Assembly (NCBI GenBank): GCA_008729055.1
Contig: SDUX01000003.1
Span: 992,001 to 1,056,000 of the forward strand
Direction: 5' to 3'
Source: Pyropia haitanensis
Taxonomy: Eukaryota; Rhodophyta; Bangiophyceae; Bangiales; Bangiaceae
DNA length: 64,000 nucleotides
Shown here: one piece after another, positions 44,419 to 54,103 of the stretch
Layout of the letters: each line of letters begins with the position of its first letter
How positions within the stretch are numbered: position 1 is the stretch's first letter
Position numbers and translations under genes: made by a program
The notes under the pieces: model-generated
Database searches by the model: none
What the model saw: only the letters and a program-made list of their open reading frames with translations
What the model was told of the DNA's origin: nothing

Positions 44419-45262
44419 TGCCGCCGCCGCTGCCGCCAGCCCACCATCCCCCTCCCCTCCCGCGGCTGCCCCGGCAGCGTCCGCCGCCGCGGCCGCCGCC
44501 GCCGCCGCCTCCGCCGCTGCCGCCACGTCGACGACCGCGCGCACGCCCGGCGATAGCCCCCAGCCCGTCGCCCCCCCCACCCCCCCCCCCTCATACACGC
44601 GCCCATTCACCGGGCTCGCCCCCCCCGCGAGGCGGTCCGCCAGCACCGCCCGCGACGCCGCGTCGCGCGCATCGTCCCGACGGAGGACGACCACCCCCGG
44701 CGGCGCGGCAATCCCCCCCACCGGCCCGTCGCCGCCGCGGGCGCCGCGGGCGGCCGCCCGCGCCACCGCCCGCCGCGGGTCGGGCTTGCCCGGCCAAAAC
44801 GACGCCGCGTTGCCGCCGCCGCGGGCGTCGTCGCCGTCGGCCGAGCCGACGCCAACGTGGCCGGCGTCGTCGGCGGTGGTGACGATGAGGGTGCCGCCGC
44901 TGGCGGCGGCGGCGGCGACCAGCTCCGCCCGCTCCGCGGGGGTGCCCCCGCCGGGGGGGGCACCGTCGCCGCCCGGGGGGGGGGGGGGGGGGCGCTCCCC
45001 GCTGGGCGGAAGGGGGGGGAGGGGGGGTGCCGGCTGTCGTGGTCCCGTCACCGGTAGCGATGGGGGGGGGGGGGGCGTCCGCCGCCAGACGGCGGGGGGG
45101 GGAGGGGGGGGGGGGGGGGACGCCGCACACCGCGGGGGGGGGCACCCCGCAGCCGCCGACGCCGCCGCCGCCGCGGCGGCGGTGGCGGATGCGGCCGACG
45201 GGGGGGGCGAGGAAGGCGGCAGCCGCTGTTGGGGGGGAGGGCGCGACCGCGCGACGCTCCAT
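42057..45262 (-). CDS. Large Ala-rich protein, unrecognised, frame broken by G/C runs
   Basis: A protein-like reading can be followed on the minus strand over about 3.2 kb. Segments in order: a Pro-rich start; ERAELVAAAAASGGTLIVTT with ADDAGHVGVGSADG; PPGVVVLRRDDARDAASRAVLADRL; a poly-Ala stretch; PPEEVWTGVAPAETP; GDWAGRVWVWDVVRGG; then (after the C15 run at 43550) DEDVDAAAALVWTTTVG and AGGQAGVDLFPSGAFAAGHGW; then (after runs at 43034-43052) GIDWTAAGLVSAPALAAPP; then (after the C16 run at 42213) VRLLRQWGREGVLGTAYLAADVAG, and finally a TAG at 42057. Every frame change fits one or two missing bases. The start at 45262 is chosen because a C-rich leader precedes that ATG; an ATG at 45432 is an alternative. 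The alternation of short hydrophobic strands suggests a beta-rich fold, but no family is claimed. Confidence 0.5.
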
Positions 45263-46289
45263 GGTGTCCCAGCAGGGAGGGCAACTGCCGCGAGCGGGGC
45301 GGGGCGGGGCGCGGGGGATGGGGGGGGGGGTAGGGGGGGGGGGGGGGGCGGGAGAGCGCCGGGCGGCACGTCGGGGAACGCGTCGCCGCGGTTGACCGCG
45401 GCTTCGCACACGTGGCGACCACGTGTCCTCATCGTGTGCGGCGGTCACGTCCGTGACGCGCCGGCCGTCTGCAGCAGGAAGCACCGTGCCGGACGCGGAC
45501 GGTGACGGTCCATCTCGACTACCCCGCCGGCGTGCAAGACCTCGTGCAGTGTACTGCAAGCAACGGCCGTGCCTCGACGTGCGCAGGGGTGAACGGCTAT
45601 CCGCCCTGTGTGCGGACGGCGCACGCAGGCCGACGGGGGCGGCCGGCCGTCGTGGTACGGGGCATCCCTTTGGGGTGGGACCGTCGACGACCAGTGGCGG
45701 GACCCATCGTCAAAGGGGGGCACCAGCTGCGGCACCCGTCGAGCGCGGGGCGGCCGGAGAGGAGGGTGGGGGGACTGTCTTGTCGTTGATTGTTTTGTCC
45801 GACGCGACGTCTGGTGCCGTGGTGCATGGCGCCCGCCCTTGACGCTGTCTGTAGGTACTCATGCTTTGGTGGTTTTTGTATTTTCCTCCTGGTGGGGTCC
45901 CCTCTTTGTCGGTCACTGTTTTGTTTTTTCTTTTGTTATGTGGGTCGCCGCGCGTCGGGACTGTGCGTCTGAGTCCCACGTTGAGGAGGTCAACACGGCG
46001 CCCGCGGTACGGGCGTCGGTGGCGCACTGGCGCCCGCCACCGCTGCTGCTGCCACCGACCACCAAGACCGCAAAAACGGCCACTGCCTCACACGCCCAGG
46101 TAAGAGCACCTGTTTGCGGACACCTGGCCTGCTGCCCCACGAAGCAGCGTGAACCATAGCACCTCAAGACACAAACAAACGTGCACAAAAAGGATAGGTC
46201 AAAAGCGCTTTTTGCGGTGTAAGATCCCTCTGTTCGCGCTCCGTACAAAGTCGAAACAAGAGTTACGGCATATCATTCTATATATAAGA

Positions 46290-46955
46290 GAGTTTCAACA
46301 ACGAGGTCGTGGGTACCATTCGTGGCTATTTCGTGGGAACGGCATACGTTAAGTGATTTGTAACGTCAATTGGGATCGTGAGTTTCAACAATACCGTTGG
46401 AGTCGTGGGATCTCCGGTGTTTCCGTCTCTGCCGCGACTTCCGCCTCCCTGGCCAAGCGGGTGCGACCGAGCCTGCGGGACTCCGTGATTGCAGCACGAC
46501 GGTCGCTACCGCGATGGTAGCCATCAAGGACTTCTCTCTCGGGCAGGTGCAGCGCACACGGCGCCGGCTGCGACGGGAGGTGCTGGTGCGACACCTGGCG
46601 GGGGAGGACGTTGTTGCGCTCGGCGCGGTACCAAACCTCGTGGGCGAGAAGCAGGTGGTGTCACACTCGCAAGAGGGGGAACGGGAGAGTCAGACTGTTC
46701 TGCACAGTTGCAGAGGAGCGCGCCCTGGGTGGAGAGGAAGCGGGCGCGTCGCGGTTTCCAGCGAGGAGACGTCAGAGAAAGCCACACGTGGCACTGTGCG
46801 CCGAGAGAAACGATCCCACGGAGTCGACGTAGGATCGGTTCTGATAACAATAAATGGTAACCCAATCGTGGGTAGTCCGGCCCAATCGTGGCCACGTATC
46901 ATACGTGGCGTGCCACGTTAACGCTATTCTTCCCACGATCTGGTTGTTGAAACTC
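46290..46955. mobile_element. Putative TIR element, 666 bp
   Basis: The left end (46290-46313, GAGTTTCAACAAC...) matches the right end (46932-46955) as an inverted repeat at 22 of 24 positions. A partial third copy of the same motif in direct orientation lies at 46380. There is no transposase. Inside, a CCCAATCGTGG motif is repeated (46861, 46881). No clear target-site duplication was found, so the element call is tentative. Confidence 0.6.
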
Positions 46956-46986
46956 CCTATAGCATTTGAGGTGCTTGTCTTTATAA

Positions 46987-47151
46987 TATTGCAGGCGCGT
47001 CCCAATTTTTGGCCAAAGTGGACAAGAACAACAGTTCCGAACAGGAGTGTCCCAGCCATTGACAGAGCCGGATACTGTCGTCCAGCCAATGGGATGTTGT
47101 TCAGAGCCACTGTTGTTGTCCACATCGGCCAAAATTGGGACGCCTGCAATA
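46987..47151. repeat. Imperfect 165-bp hairpin (MITE-like)
   Basis: The arms begin TATTGCAGGCG and continue TCCCAATTTT, GGCC, GTGGACAA; the right arm is the reverse complement with small indels. The two arms meet around 47065. The structure resembles a foldback or MITE, and the loop half keeps weaker complementarity (CATTGACAGAG / CTCTGTCAATG type). Confidence 0.75.
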
Positions 47152-47875
47152 CAAAGAGAGAGAACTCAACAGAGACACGAGGGCAACGCACCGGCGGCCA
47201 GCAGTCGGTCCTTTAAGTTGCGGTGTAGAGCTGAGAGTAAGTTCCGCGGACACATGAGAGTCGAACGGAGTTGCAGACGCGTCTCCTGAGTGGGCGGAAA
47301 CACTCCCGTGTTTTTCCGCGCACGATCGGATACGCCAGCTGCACCCAAACATAGCCGGAGAGGGAACAAGGATTGCGCGTGGATGCTCGGGACCAGCGGC
47401 GGTGGCGGCACGAAACCCAGGCGATGGCCAACTGTCGCCGTGGAGTGACTTGGCGTTGCTCACGGTGGGGGCACTCGCAGCCTGCTGTCGCTGCAAAGTT
47501 GTCCGCCCTTTGCCCCTTGGAGTCGTTTTGCCAACGTGCATGGGCTATTTGCGATCCGATGCGAACACGTGGGTGCTTGGTCGGCAAGACGAACGAGGCG
47601 ATCGGGGGTGCAAACTGGTGTGTTTTTGTCATGCATACCAGTGCACGCTTGTCTCCGTGAGCTTTGTGACATGAAGGGAAACCAAACACAGCCTTTCTAT
47701 ACAAGCAAGTGAGACACGCATTCCACCCCCTTGGTGGCGGCTGCAGCAGCAGCAGCCGCCTAACCATGTGGCAGCCCGCCCGCCGGGAGCGTGCTCGTCG
47801 TGGCTAGCCCAGCACGCCGCCGCCACCCCCTCCCCCCCGCAGCGGATTGGCGCGTCCAGGCCGCGCCGACGCCCC

Positions 47876-49021
47876 TCAGGTGTGGCTGTCGTGGTTCTCC
47901 CCATAGTTGCTCTCAATGTTGGCGCCCGTCGTCTTGGCCACCGTGTTGGTCGCCGCGTCGCCCACCGCCTGCGCCGCGTCCATGGACCGGTTGCTCAGGT
48001 CGCGGAGCGCGTCGCCCGCGGCGGTGGCGGCCTCCTTGGCGCCCTTGACGCCCGGCAGCGCGTCCACCCGGTCCTGCGCTTCGCGCGTAGCCGCGGCGGT
48101 CGCCGCCGCCTCGGCACTCCCCGACCGCGCCGCCGCGTCGGCGGCCGCGTCGGCCGCGTTGCGGCCCGCCTCGCCCACCGCCATGCCCTTGATGCTCCCC
48201 GTCGACGGCACCACGTCCGCCTTGATCACCTGCGACGCGTCCGCGTCGCCCGCCGCGGCAATCGCCTCGCCCGTCGAGGCCACGTCCTCCTCTACCGCCC
48301 GCACGCCGTCCTGTACCGCCGTCGATGCCTTCTTGGCCGCCCACGACAGGTCCTCCCCAGACGGCACCGCCGCCTTGACCACCCCGGCCAGGTCGGCGGC
48401 CACGTCCTTGACATTCGCCACGCCGCCGCCCACGGCGGCCGCCACCTCATCGGCGCCCTGTGCCGCCGACGCGGCCACATCATCCGCCGTTGGCGCGTCG
48501 GCGTCCACCTTGCGCGCCGTCGCGCCAACGTTCGTCGCCGCCACGTCGGCCGCGTCGGCGGCCGTGTCCGCCACCACCCCCGCCGCCGCGCGCACCGTCC
48601 CCGCCGCCTCGTCTGCCGATGGCCCCCCCGCCGACGGGGACGCGCTGTCCAGCCGGTCCCCCACCGCGGCCGCCGCGTCCTTGACACCATCCGCCACGCC
48701 AGTGGCCGCGTCGGCCACCGCGTCGGCGGTGCCACCAACGTTGGCCTTGGCCTGCTCCACCGTCGCCGAGCCCTGCGCCTGCACCTCATCGCCAGCCTGG
48801 TCCGTCGCGTCCGACACGGCCGCCTTGGCCGACTCCGCCGCCGACGCAACGTCCGCCGCGGCGTCGTCCGCCAATGCTACCACCGGCAGCCGCGCGGCAC
48901 GGGTGCGGCGGGGGGCGACCGGGACGGCCGCGGCGGGGCAGACCGCGACGGCCGGGCGGCCGCCCACAAAGGGCGACCGGGCGGCCGCCACCGCCGTCGG
49001 GGTAAACGCCAGGGGCGCCAT
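47876..49021 (-). CDS. LEA-like helical protein, probably plastid-targeted
   Basis: A single-exon 381-residue protein. The N-terminus (MAPLAFTPTAVAAARSPFVG, then basic and Ala/Val-rich, ending RLPVVALADD) resembles a plastid transit peptide. The rest is a continuous Ala/Asp/Val-rich amphipathic helix with about 11-residue periodicity (AAESAKAAVSDATDQAGDEV, VADGVKDAAAAVGDRLDSA, EAATAAGDALRDLSNRSMDA), no Cys in the mature part and few aromatics. This is typical of LEA group 3 / apolipophorin-like proteins that protect membranes or enzymes in drying and freezing, which suits an intertidal alga. The C-terminus (ANIESNYGENHDSHT) is non-repetitive. The ATG at 49021 follows a C/T leader. Function is inferred from composition only. 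Confidence 0.75.
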   Translation of the reverse strand: MAPLAFTPTAVAAARSPFVGGRPAVAVCPAAAVPVAPRRTRAARLPVVALADDAAADVASAAESAKAAVSDATDQAGDEVQAQGSATVEQAKANVGGTADAVADAATGVADGVKDAAAAVGDRLDSASPSAGGPSADEAAGTVRAAAGVVADTAADAADVAATNVGATARKVDADAPTADDVAASAAQGADEVAAAVGGGVANVKDVAADLAGVVKAAVPSGEDLSWAAKKASTAVQDGVRAVEEDVASTGEAIAAAGDADASQVIKADVVPSTGSIKGMAVGEAGRNAADAAADAAARSGSAEAAATAAATREAQDRVDALPGVKGAKEAATAAGDALRDLSNRSMDAAQAVGDAATNTVAKTTGANIESNYGENHDSHT

Positions 49022-49741
49022 CGGAACGTGCTGCGGGAGACGGAACGGAGGGGTGGGGTGCAACGGAAAAAGAGGCGGCGTTGGAGGGAGTGGCACGCCG
49101 GCAAAAGCAGAAAAGAGGTTGGGAAGAGCGAGCGCAAGGGACCCAGCGGACGTGCGGGGATGCTACGGCGTCCATGGCGACAGCGGGGCGGCCGGCGGCG
49201 CCGCCTTTGTACCGGCCGGCGCTTGAACGGCAGGCGGCGGGGCATCCCCCTCCCCCCCCCCCCGCCGCCGCCGCCCGTGCCGCCGCGCATTGCACGCGGG
49301 CCGGGGAAGCGCGCCCCGCCACGGGCACGTGCCGGCAACCCGCCAGCGCAGCGGCAGCGTCCGTGGCGCCGCCCGCGGCGGCCGCCCCCCCCCCACGCCG
49401 ACCGTGGCCCTCCACGCTGCCCGCGCACCACCACCCCCCCCCCCCCTCCCCCCCAACATCGGTGCCGACTTCCCCCCTTGATGCAGTTTGTCCGCACGAC
49501 CGCGACGGCAGCGTGCACCCCGACCACAGCGGCGGTGGCACGGCGGCCACGCCGGCCGGTCTGGTCACACTGGCGCGACGCCGAGCCGCCGCGGGCGGCT
49601 GCGGAGGCGGGGAGGCGGGGGGGGGGGGGAGGGTGCCACACCGCTCGGGCGGCATGCGCACGCCGCGGCCAACGACACTAGGGGGCGGGCGGTAGGGGGC
49701 GGCTGCGCGGCGCGCCCGTGCCGCCGCGCACCCCCCCGCCC
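49022..49741. other. Intergenic region upstream of the LEA-like gene
   Basis: On the minus strand 49022-49110 is a C/T-rich leader. The rest holds C runs and low-complexity frames only. Confidence 0.5.
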
Positions 49742-50470
49742 GCGCTGCGCGGTCAAACCCGTGACCCCGCCGTGGCGAGTGAAGGCCCTCAGAGAGGCCG
49801 TGGGGCGAGTGCTGTGTCGCACGCAGCCGCGCAGGGAGTGCAGTTTTAGCACTCCAATGATCGCGGTTTGTGCGAAACCGTGCAGTCTAGCACCCGACAG
49901 CGGTCGGACGCCTCGGCCCTCACCGTGGAATTGTGAAATAATTTGGGTCATGAATTCGTTCAAGTCACCTGCTGTTGTTGGCGGGGGCGCGATCTGGAGG
50001 CCGGGGGCTGTGGACAGTTGGATTGAGGTCGCATCGGCCGCACTCAAATACCGCTACGAGAGCCCCAAGTCGGGGTCCGTCCTCCCAAGTCCCGTCTCGC
50101 GGCTGTGTGCCGATGTGGGACGATCGCGGCCGGCAGTGCTAAACTTGCACTGTTTGCAAGACTCCACTGCACAAACTGCACGAAACCGTGCAGTTTTTGC
50201 GCCTTATAGCTCCCAATGTGGAGCCGCACTGTGTCCGGTGACCACGTCTTCGACGACCAAGTCGTCGTCCACCACCTCCATCAGTATGAGCAAAAAAAGC
50301 GCTTCGCACACTGTGCAAATTGACCTCTACGCGCGTGTGCGGCGGTGTACAAAAAAAAGGCGGTCCGAGGGGGCTCACGGGGCGATTCGCACGACCCCGC
50401 GCGGATTCGCACTCGCTCAGAGTGGCCAAAATCTGCTCTCGTCGGGATCACGGGTTTGACCGCGCAGCGC
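49742..50470. mobile_element. TIR element E1, 729 bp, non-autonomous
   Basis: Perfect 23-bp terminal inverted repeats at 49742-49764 and 50448-50470 (beginning GCGCTGCGCGGTCAAACCC). The interior is less GC-rich than the flanks and has a direct repeat CGAAACCGTGCAGT (49873-49886 and 50181-50194). There is no transposase frame. No target-site duplication is obvious. The ends are related to E2 and E3. Confidence 0.85.
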
Positions 50471-50560
50471 CGTGGGCGCGGCGGCCGGCCATGCACAGGC
50501 GGATTGCCCGCGGCGGCGGGCGGCGTCGTGCCGCGGCCGCCGCGGCGGATGCAGACTGAC

Positions 50561-50784
50561 TGGATCGTGCGTGGCGGATGACTGCGCAGTGGATCCAACA
50601 CCCTGTACCTACATTTCCAAGCAAAGCGGCGCGTACGGCCTCCGTGGGGGGTTCGGCTGCTGTAAGCAGACCCTCCTGACCCCGTCAGGGCCACCTTGCA
50701 CAGAAATGTAGGTACAGGGTGATAGACCCACTGCGCTGGATCGTGCGTGGGGGATGTGACGGGATCCTGCGTGGGGGATGTGAC
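50561..50784. repeat. Interrupted tandem repeat around element E3
   Basis: Copies of TGGATCGTGCGTGGGGGATG-type units start at 50561, 50737 and (as GGGATCCTGCGTGGGGGATG) 50761. E3 sits between the first and second copies. Confidence 0.8.
50584..50736. mobile_element. TIR element E3, 153 bp, MITE-like
   Basis: 34-bp inverted repeats at 50584-50617 and 50703-50736 agree at 31 of 34 positions and include ACCCTGTACCTACATTTC. The outermost bases GCGCAGTGG match E2. The core is 85 bp with no coding capacity. Confidence 0.85.
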
Positions 50785-50856
50785 TGGATCACGACCGCGG
50801 GGGCATGAGGGCTGCATCGACGCGCGCCGCGGGTGCGTGGAGGGCACCCCCCACCC

Positions 50857-51596
50857 GCGCAGTGGGGTCTAACCCGTGAACCTCTGGCGGCAGTGCGTGC
50901 GCCCAAAACAGCCGTTTCGGGCGCACTCCGACCCCCCGGGAGTGCAAAAATCTGAGCGCACTCGGAGTGCGACCGCCCGATGCACTGGGAGCACTCCTCG
51001 CACGCGGCGCAAGCCGTCTTCGGAATTAGTGGGCGTCCGGCCGCAGTTTCGGCGAAGCACACGACAAGCCCCGAGGTGTGGCACTGTCAGTCGGTTGGAT
51101 TCACACCTACGAAGGCTCCTAGCCAATGATATTCTGTCAGGAGATGGAGACATAGTATTTTCGAGTGGGGAACGAGGACATCATTCGCCGTCAATCCCCA
51201 CGGCCTTGCACGGTCGGCTCCAATTCGTCGGCTGCCCGGATGCACACGGCGCATGTCAGCCCGACGCACTCGTCGCACTCGGGCTGCGCGTCGACGACCA
51301 TTTGCACTGCGAATGCGACCTTGCGTCCTACAACGTGCTGCAGGTGTGGCGAGAACATCCTCGAGCACGTAGAGGTGCACCAGTATGCCGACCATGACCA
51401 GGAAAGGACAGCACGCTCCGGAACGACGCCAGACTCGTTTAAACGGATTTTGTGCGCCCTGTGCAGCCAGTGCAAAAAAAAAAACCGCCCTACGGTGTCA
51501 AATTCGGCGATTCCGCGGACCCGTTGCACAGCGTGCACGCCCCGCAAGGCCCGATTTTTGATCCTCGCACGGGCCACGGGTTAGACCCCACTGCGC
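50857..51596. mobile_element. TIR element E2, 740 bp, non-autonomous
   Basis: Perfect 22-bp inverted repeats at 50857-50878 and 51575-51596 (GCGCAGTGGGGTCTAACCC...). Nearly the same length as E1. The interior is lower in GC, has several AGTGC/GCACT motifs and an A11 run at 51475-51485, and encodes nothing recognisable. Confidence 0.85.
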
Positions 51597-51835
51597 CGCG
51601 GGCCCGCGACGCCGCACACAGGCGCCACGCCGGCAGCCACGACCGGCGGCCGGCCGGCAGCGGCCAACCGGCCGACGCGGCCACGCGGCCGCCGCCACCA
51701 CCGCCGCCTACCCCCACCACCACCACCACCACCACCGCCCGTACCGCGGTCGGCGCGCGGCCCGCCGCCGCGCGCCGCGGCCGGTCCCGCGGCGGCCCGC
51801 CGGTTTGCAGCCGCCGCCGCCCTCGGACCGCCGCC

Positions 51836-51872
<37 letters not shown>

Positions 51873-52852
51873 GCGGCGGCCGCCCCGCGGCTGCCGCCGC
51901 CGCGCCGCCCGCCGCCGCGGCCGGCCGGCCGGCCGGCGGCCGCGCGTCGCGGCCGTCGCGGCGGCCGCCCCGTCCATGGCGGCCACGCGACCGCTGGGCG
52001 CGCCTGCGGGGTGCGCCGGGAGCACACGGCTTGGGGGGGGGGGGCGCCGCAGCGGGGGTGGGGGGGGGGGGGGGGGGGGAGGCAGGCAGCAGGGGGGGGT
52101 GGGGGGGGGGGGGGGAGCCGTTGCGGTTGCCGTTGACGACACTGTCGGGGTGCTCGGGCAGGAGGGGGAGGGGGGGGGGGGTACCGACGGGAGGCTACGG
52201 CCGCGTTGGCGGTGGTGGCGGTGGTGGCGGTGGTGGCGGTGGTCGCCGCGGCGGCGGCCGCGGTGACCGCGGCGACGACCGCGGCGGCGGCGGTGGCGGC
52301 CGTCGCGGCGGCGGCGGCGGCCGCCAGCGCGGCCGCGTCGGTGGCGGGTGTCGGGTGGCGGCGCGCCCGTCCGCGACGGGCGCGGGGCGCGGCGCGGCCG
52401 CGACGGCGGCGCGACGCGGCGCGCGCCCATGCCGGTGGTTGCCGTCTGTGGCGGCCGCCGCGGGTGGGGACGTGCGCGTGGCTAGCGACGGCGGCGGCGG
52501 CGGCGGCGCCAACGCCCAGCGGGGGGACCGCCCGCCCGCTGCGCTGCCGCCGCGACGCCGCCCGCCGCCGCCGCCGCGGCGGCCGCCACGGCGCCGCCGT
52601 CAATGCCCGCCGCCCCCACCGTCCGCCGCCGCCGCCGCGCCGCCGCCTGCCGCTGTCGCTCCCGCCGCGGCGGTAGCGGTGGTCGCCAGGGGCGGTCCGT
52701 TGCGAAACCGAAAAAAAAAAAAAAAAGAAACAGGGCGAGCAGCGGCGGCCGCTACCCCCCCTCCCCCCCCCCCCCACCGCCACGGACGTGCATGGAGAGC
52801 GACCCGGTGGCGCGGAGCCGCCGCGTCGTGCCGCTGCCGACCACCCCACGCG

Positions 52853-52890
<38 letters not shown>

Positions 52891-54103
52891 GGTGGTGGCA
52901 GACGCGACCCGCGGCGGGGCGGCGGGTGGGGCCAACCGGCACACCCCGCAGCCGCGGTGGCGGCGGCGGCGGCAGGGATGGACGGCGGCAGCGGCAGACG
53001 TGCGCGCGGGCGCGGCCGCGGCAGGGGCGGTGGCGGCGGGGACGGCCTGCGCGGCGGCCGCAGCGGCAGCGGTGGCGGTGGCCGCGGCGGCGGCCGCGGC
53101 GGCGGCGGTCACCGCCCGCGCCGTGCCGACGGCAGCGGCAACGGGGTGGCGATGGGGGCGGCGGCGGCGGCGGGCGTGGCCGCCGTGGCGGCAGCGACGG
53201 CGGCGGCGGCGGCGGCGGCGGCCGGCGCCATGGCGGCCGCGGCGGCGGCGGCGTGCGAGCGCCGTTGCCGCCGCTGCGCCCGGCCGGGGCGTGCTGCCAC
53301 GGCGGCGGCGCCAGCCGCGGCCGCGGTCGCCACCGCCGCGGCGGGGCGCGGCATCGGCAGCCGCGCGGTCTCGCCCCGTGCCGCCGGGCCAACGGCCGCT
53401 GCACGCGGCCCGTGGCGCTGCCGTTCCCCCTCCTTGTCGCAATGTCTTTGCGGCCGACCACAACGACCCTCCCCCTGCCGGCCGCCACTGTCGCGTCCCT
53501 TCCGCCCTCCCCCCTCCCCTGGGGCGCGTGCCGCCGCGGCCGCGGGAGCCGCCGCTCTGCCTGGCCGGCCCGAGCGCCGGGCGCCCCCCCTCCGCTTCCT
53601 CCCCCCCCGCCTCGCCGCCCGTGGCCCGCCTGCGCCGCCGTCGACGTGGACGCGGGGCGGCGGCGGCCGGCGGGCCCGCCGCGCCGGCGGCCGTGCGCCG
53701 CGTCAAGCGCCGCGCGCGGCGCGTACGCCACCGTGGCGAGGTGGACTGCCGCTGCGGTCGGCGCGCCGCGGCGGCGGCGTTGCGCCGCGGCCGCCGCTGT
53801 TTGGTTGGTGGGGCGGTTGGGGGGGGGGGTGGCGCGCGCCTGTGGGGCGGCAGCGGTCGGTTGGGGGCGGCGCGCCGCGGCGGCCGCGTGGGAGCAGGGG
53901 AGCACGAGCAGATGGCGGGCTTTAGGCGCGTCCAGCCTTTACAGAACGAGCCACACAGCACGAACAAACACACACAAGAGAGGCAATCGCACGGCGCCAC
54001 GGACGCGCCGCGAAGAACTCAAGGTACAGTGGTACAGTGCAAGACACGAAAGACACAACAGAGGGCCACGCGCGCGTCGTCCTACGCACAACCGGGCACG
54101 CGG
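51597..54103. other. Low-complexity region (2.5 kb) left of the ABC transporter gene
   Basis: Dominated by CGG/GCC repeats (a pure block at 51835-51868), G runs at 52029-52115 and 52155-52180, and an A16 run at 52711-52726. Open frames on both strands are only Arg/Ala/Gly/Pro. Positions 53930-54103 probably are 3' UTR of the transporter. Confidence 0.5.

Larger units (their letters stand above)
45263..47875. other. AT-richer intergenic island with inverted repeats
   Basis: From about 45800 to 47760 the GC content drops sharply compared with the rest of the window. It holds the TIR pair 46290/46955 and the hairpin 46987-47151. T-rich stretches occur at 45860-45940. No open frame here resembles a known protein. 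Confidence 0.6.

Noticed and set aside
46397..46921. 174-codon frame inside the 46.3-kb TIR element
   Set aside because: No similarity to transposases (no DDE/D pattern or DNA-binding motif seen) and no leader.
52600..54000. 466-codon minus-strand frame and overlapping + strand frames
   Set aside because: Built from CGG/GCC repeats; no conserved-looking stretch. A Cys-rich beginning (CDCLSCVCLFVLC) is too short to support.
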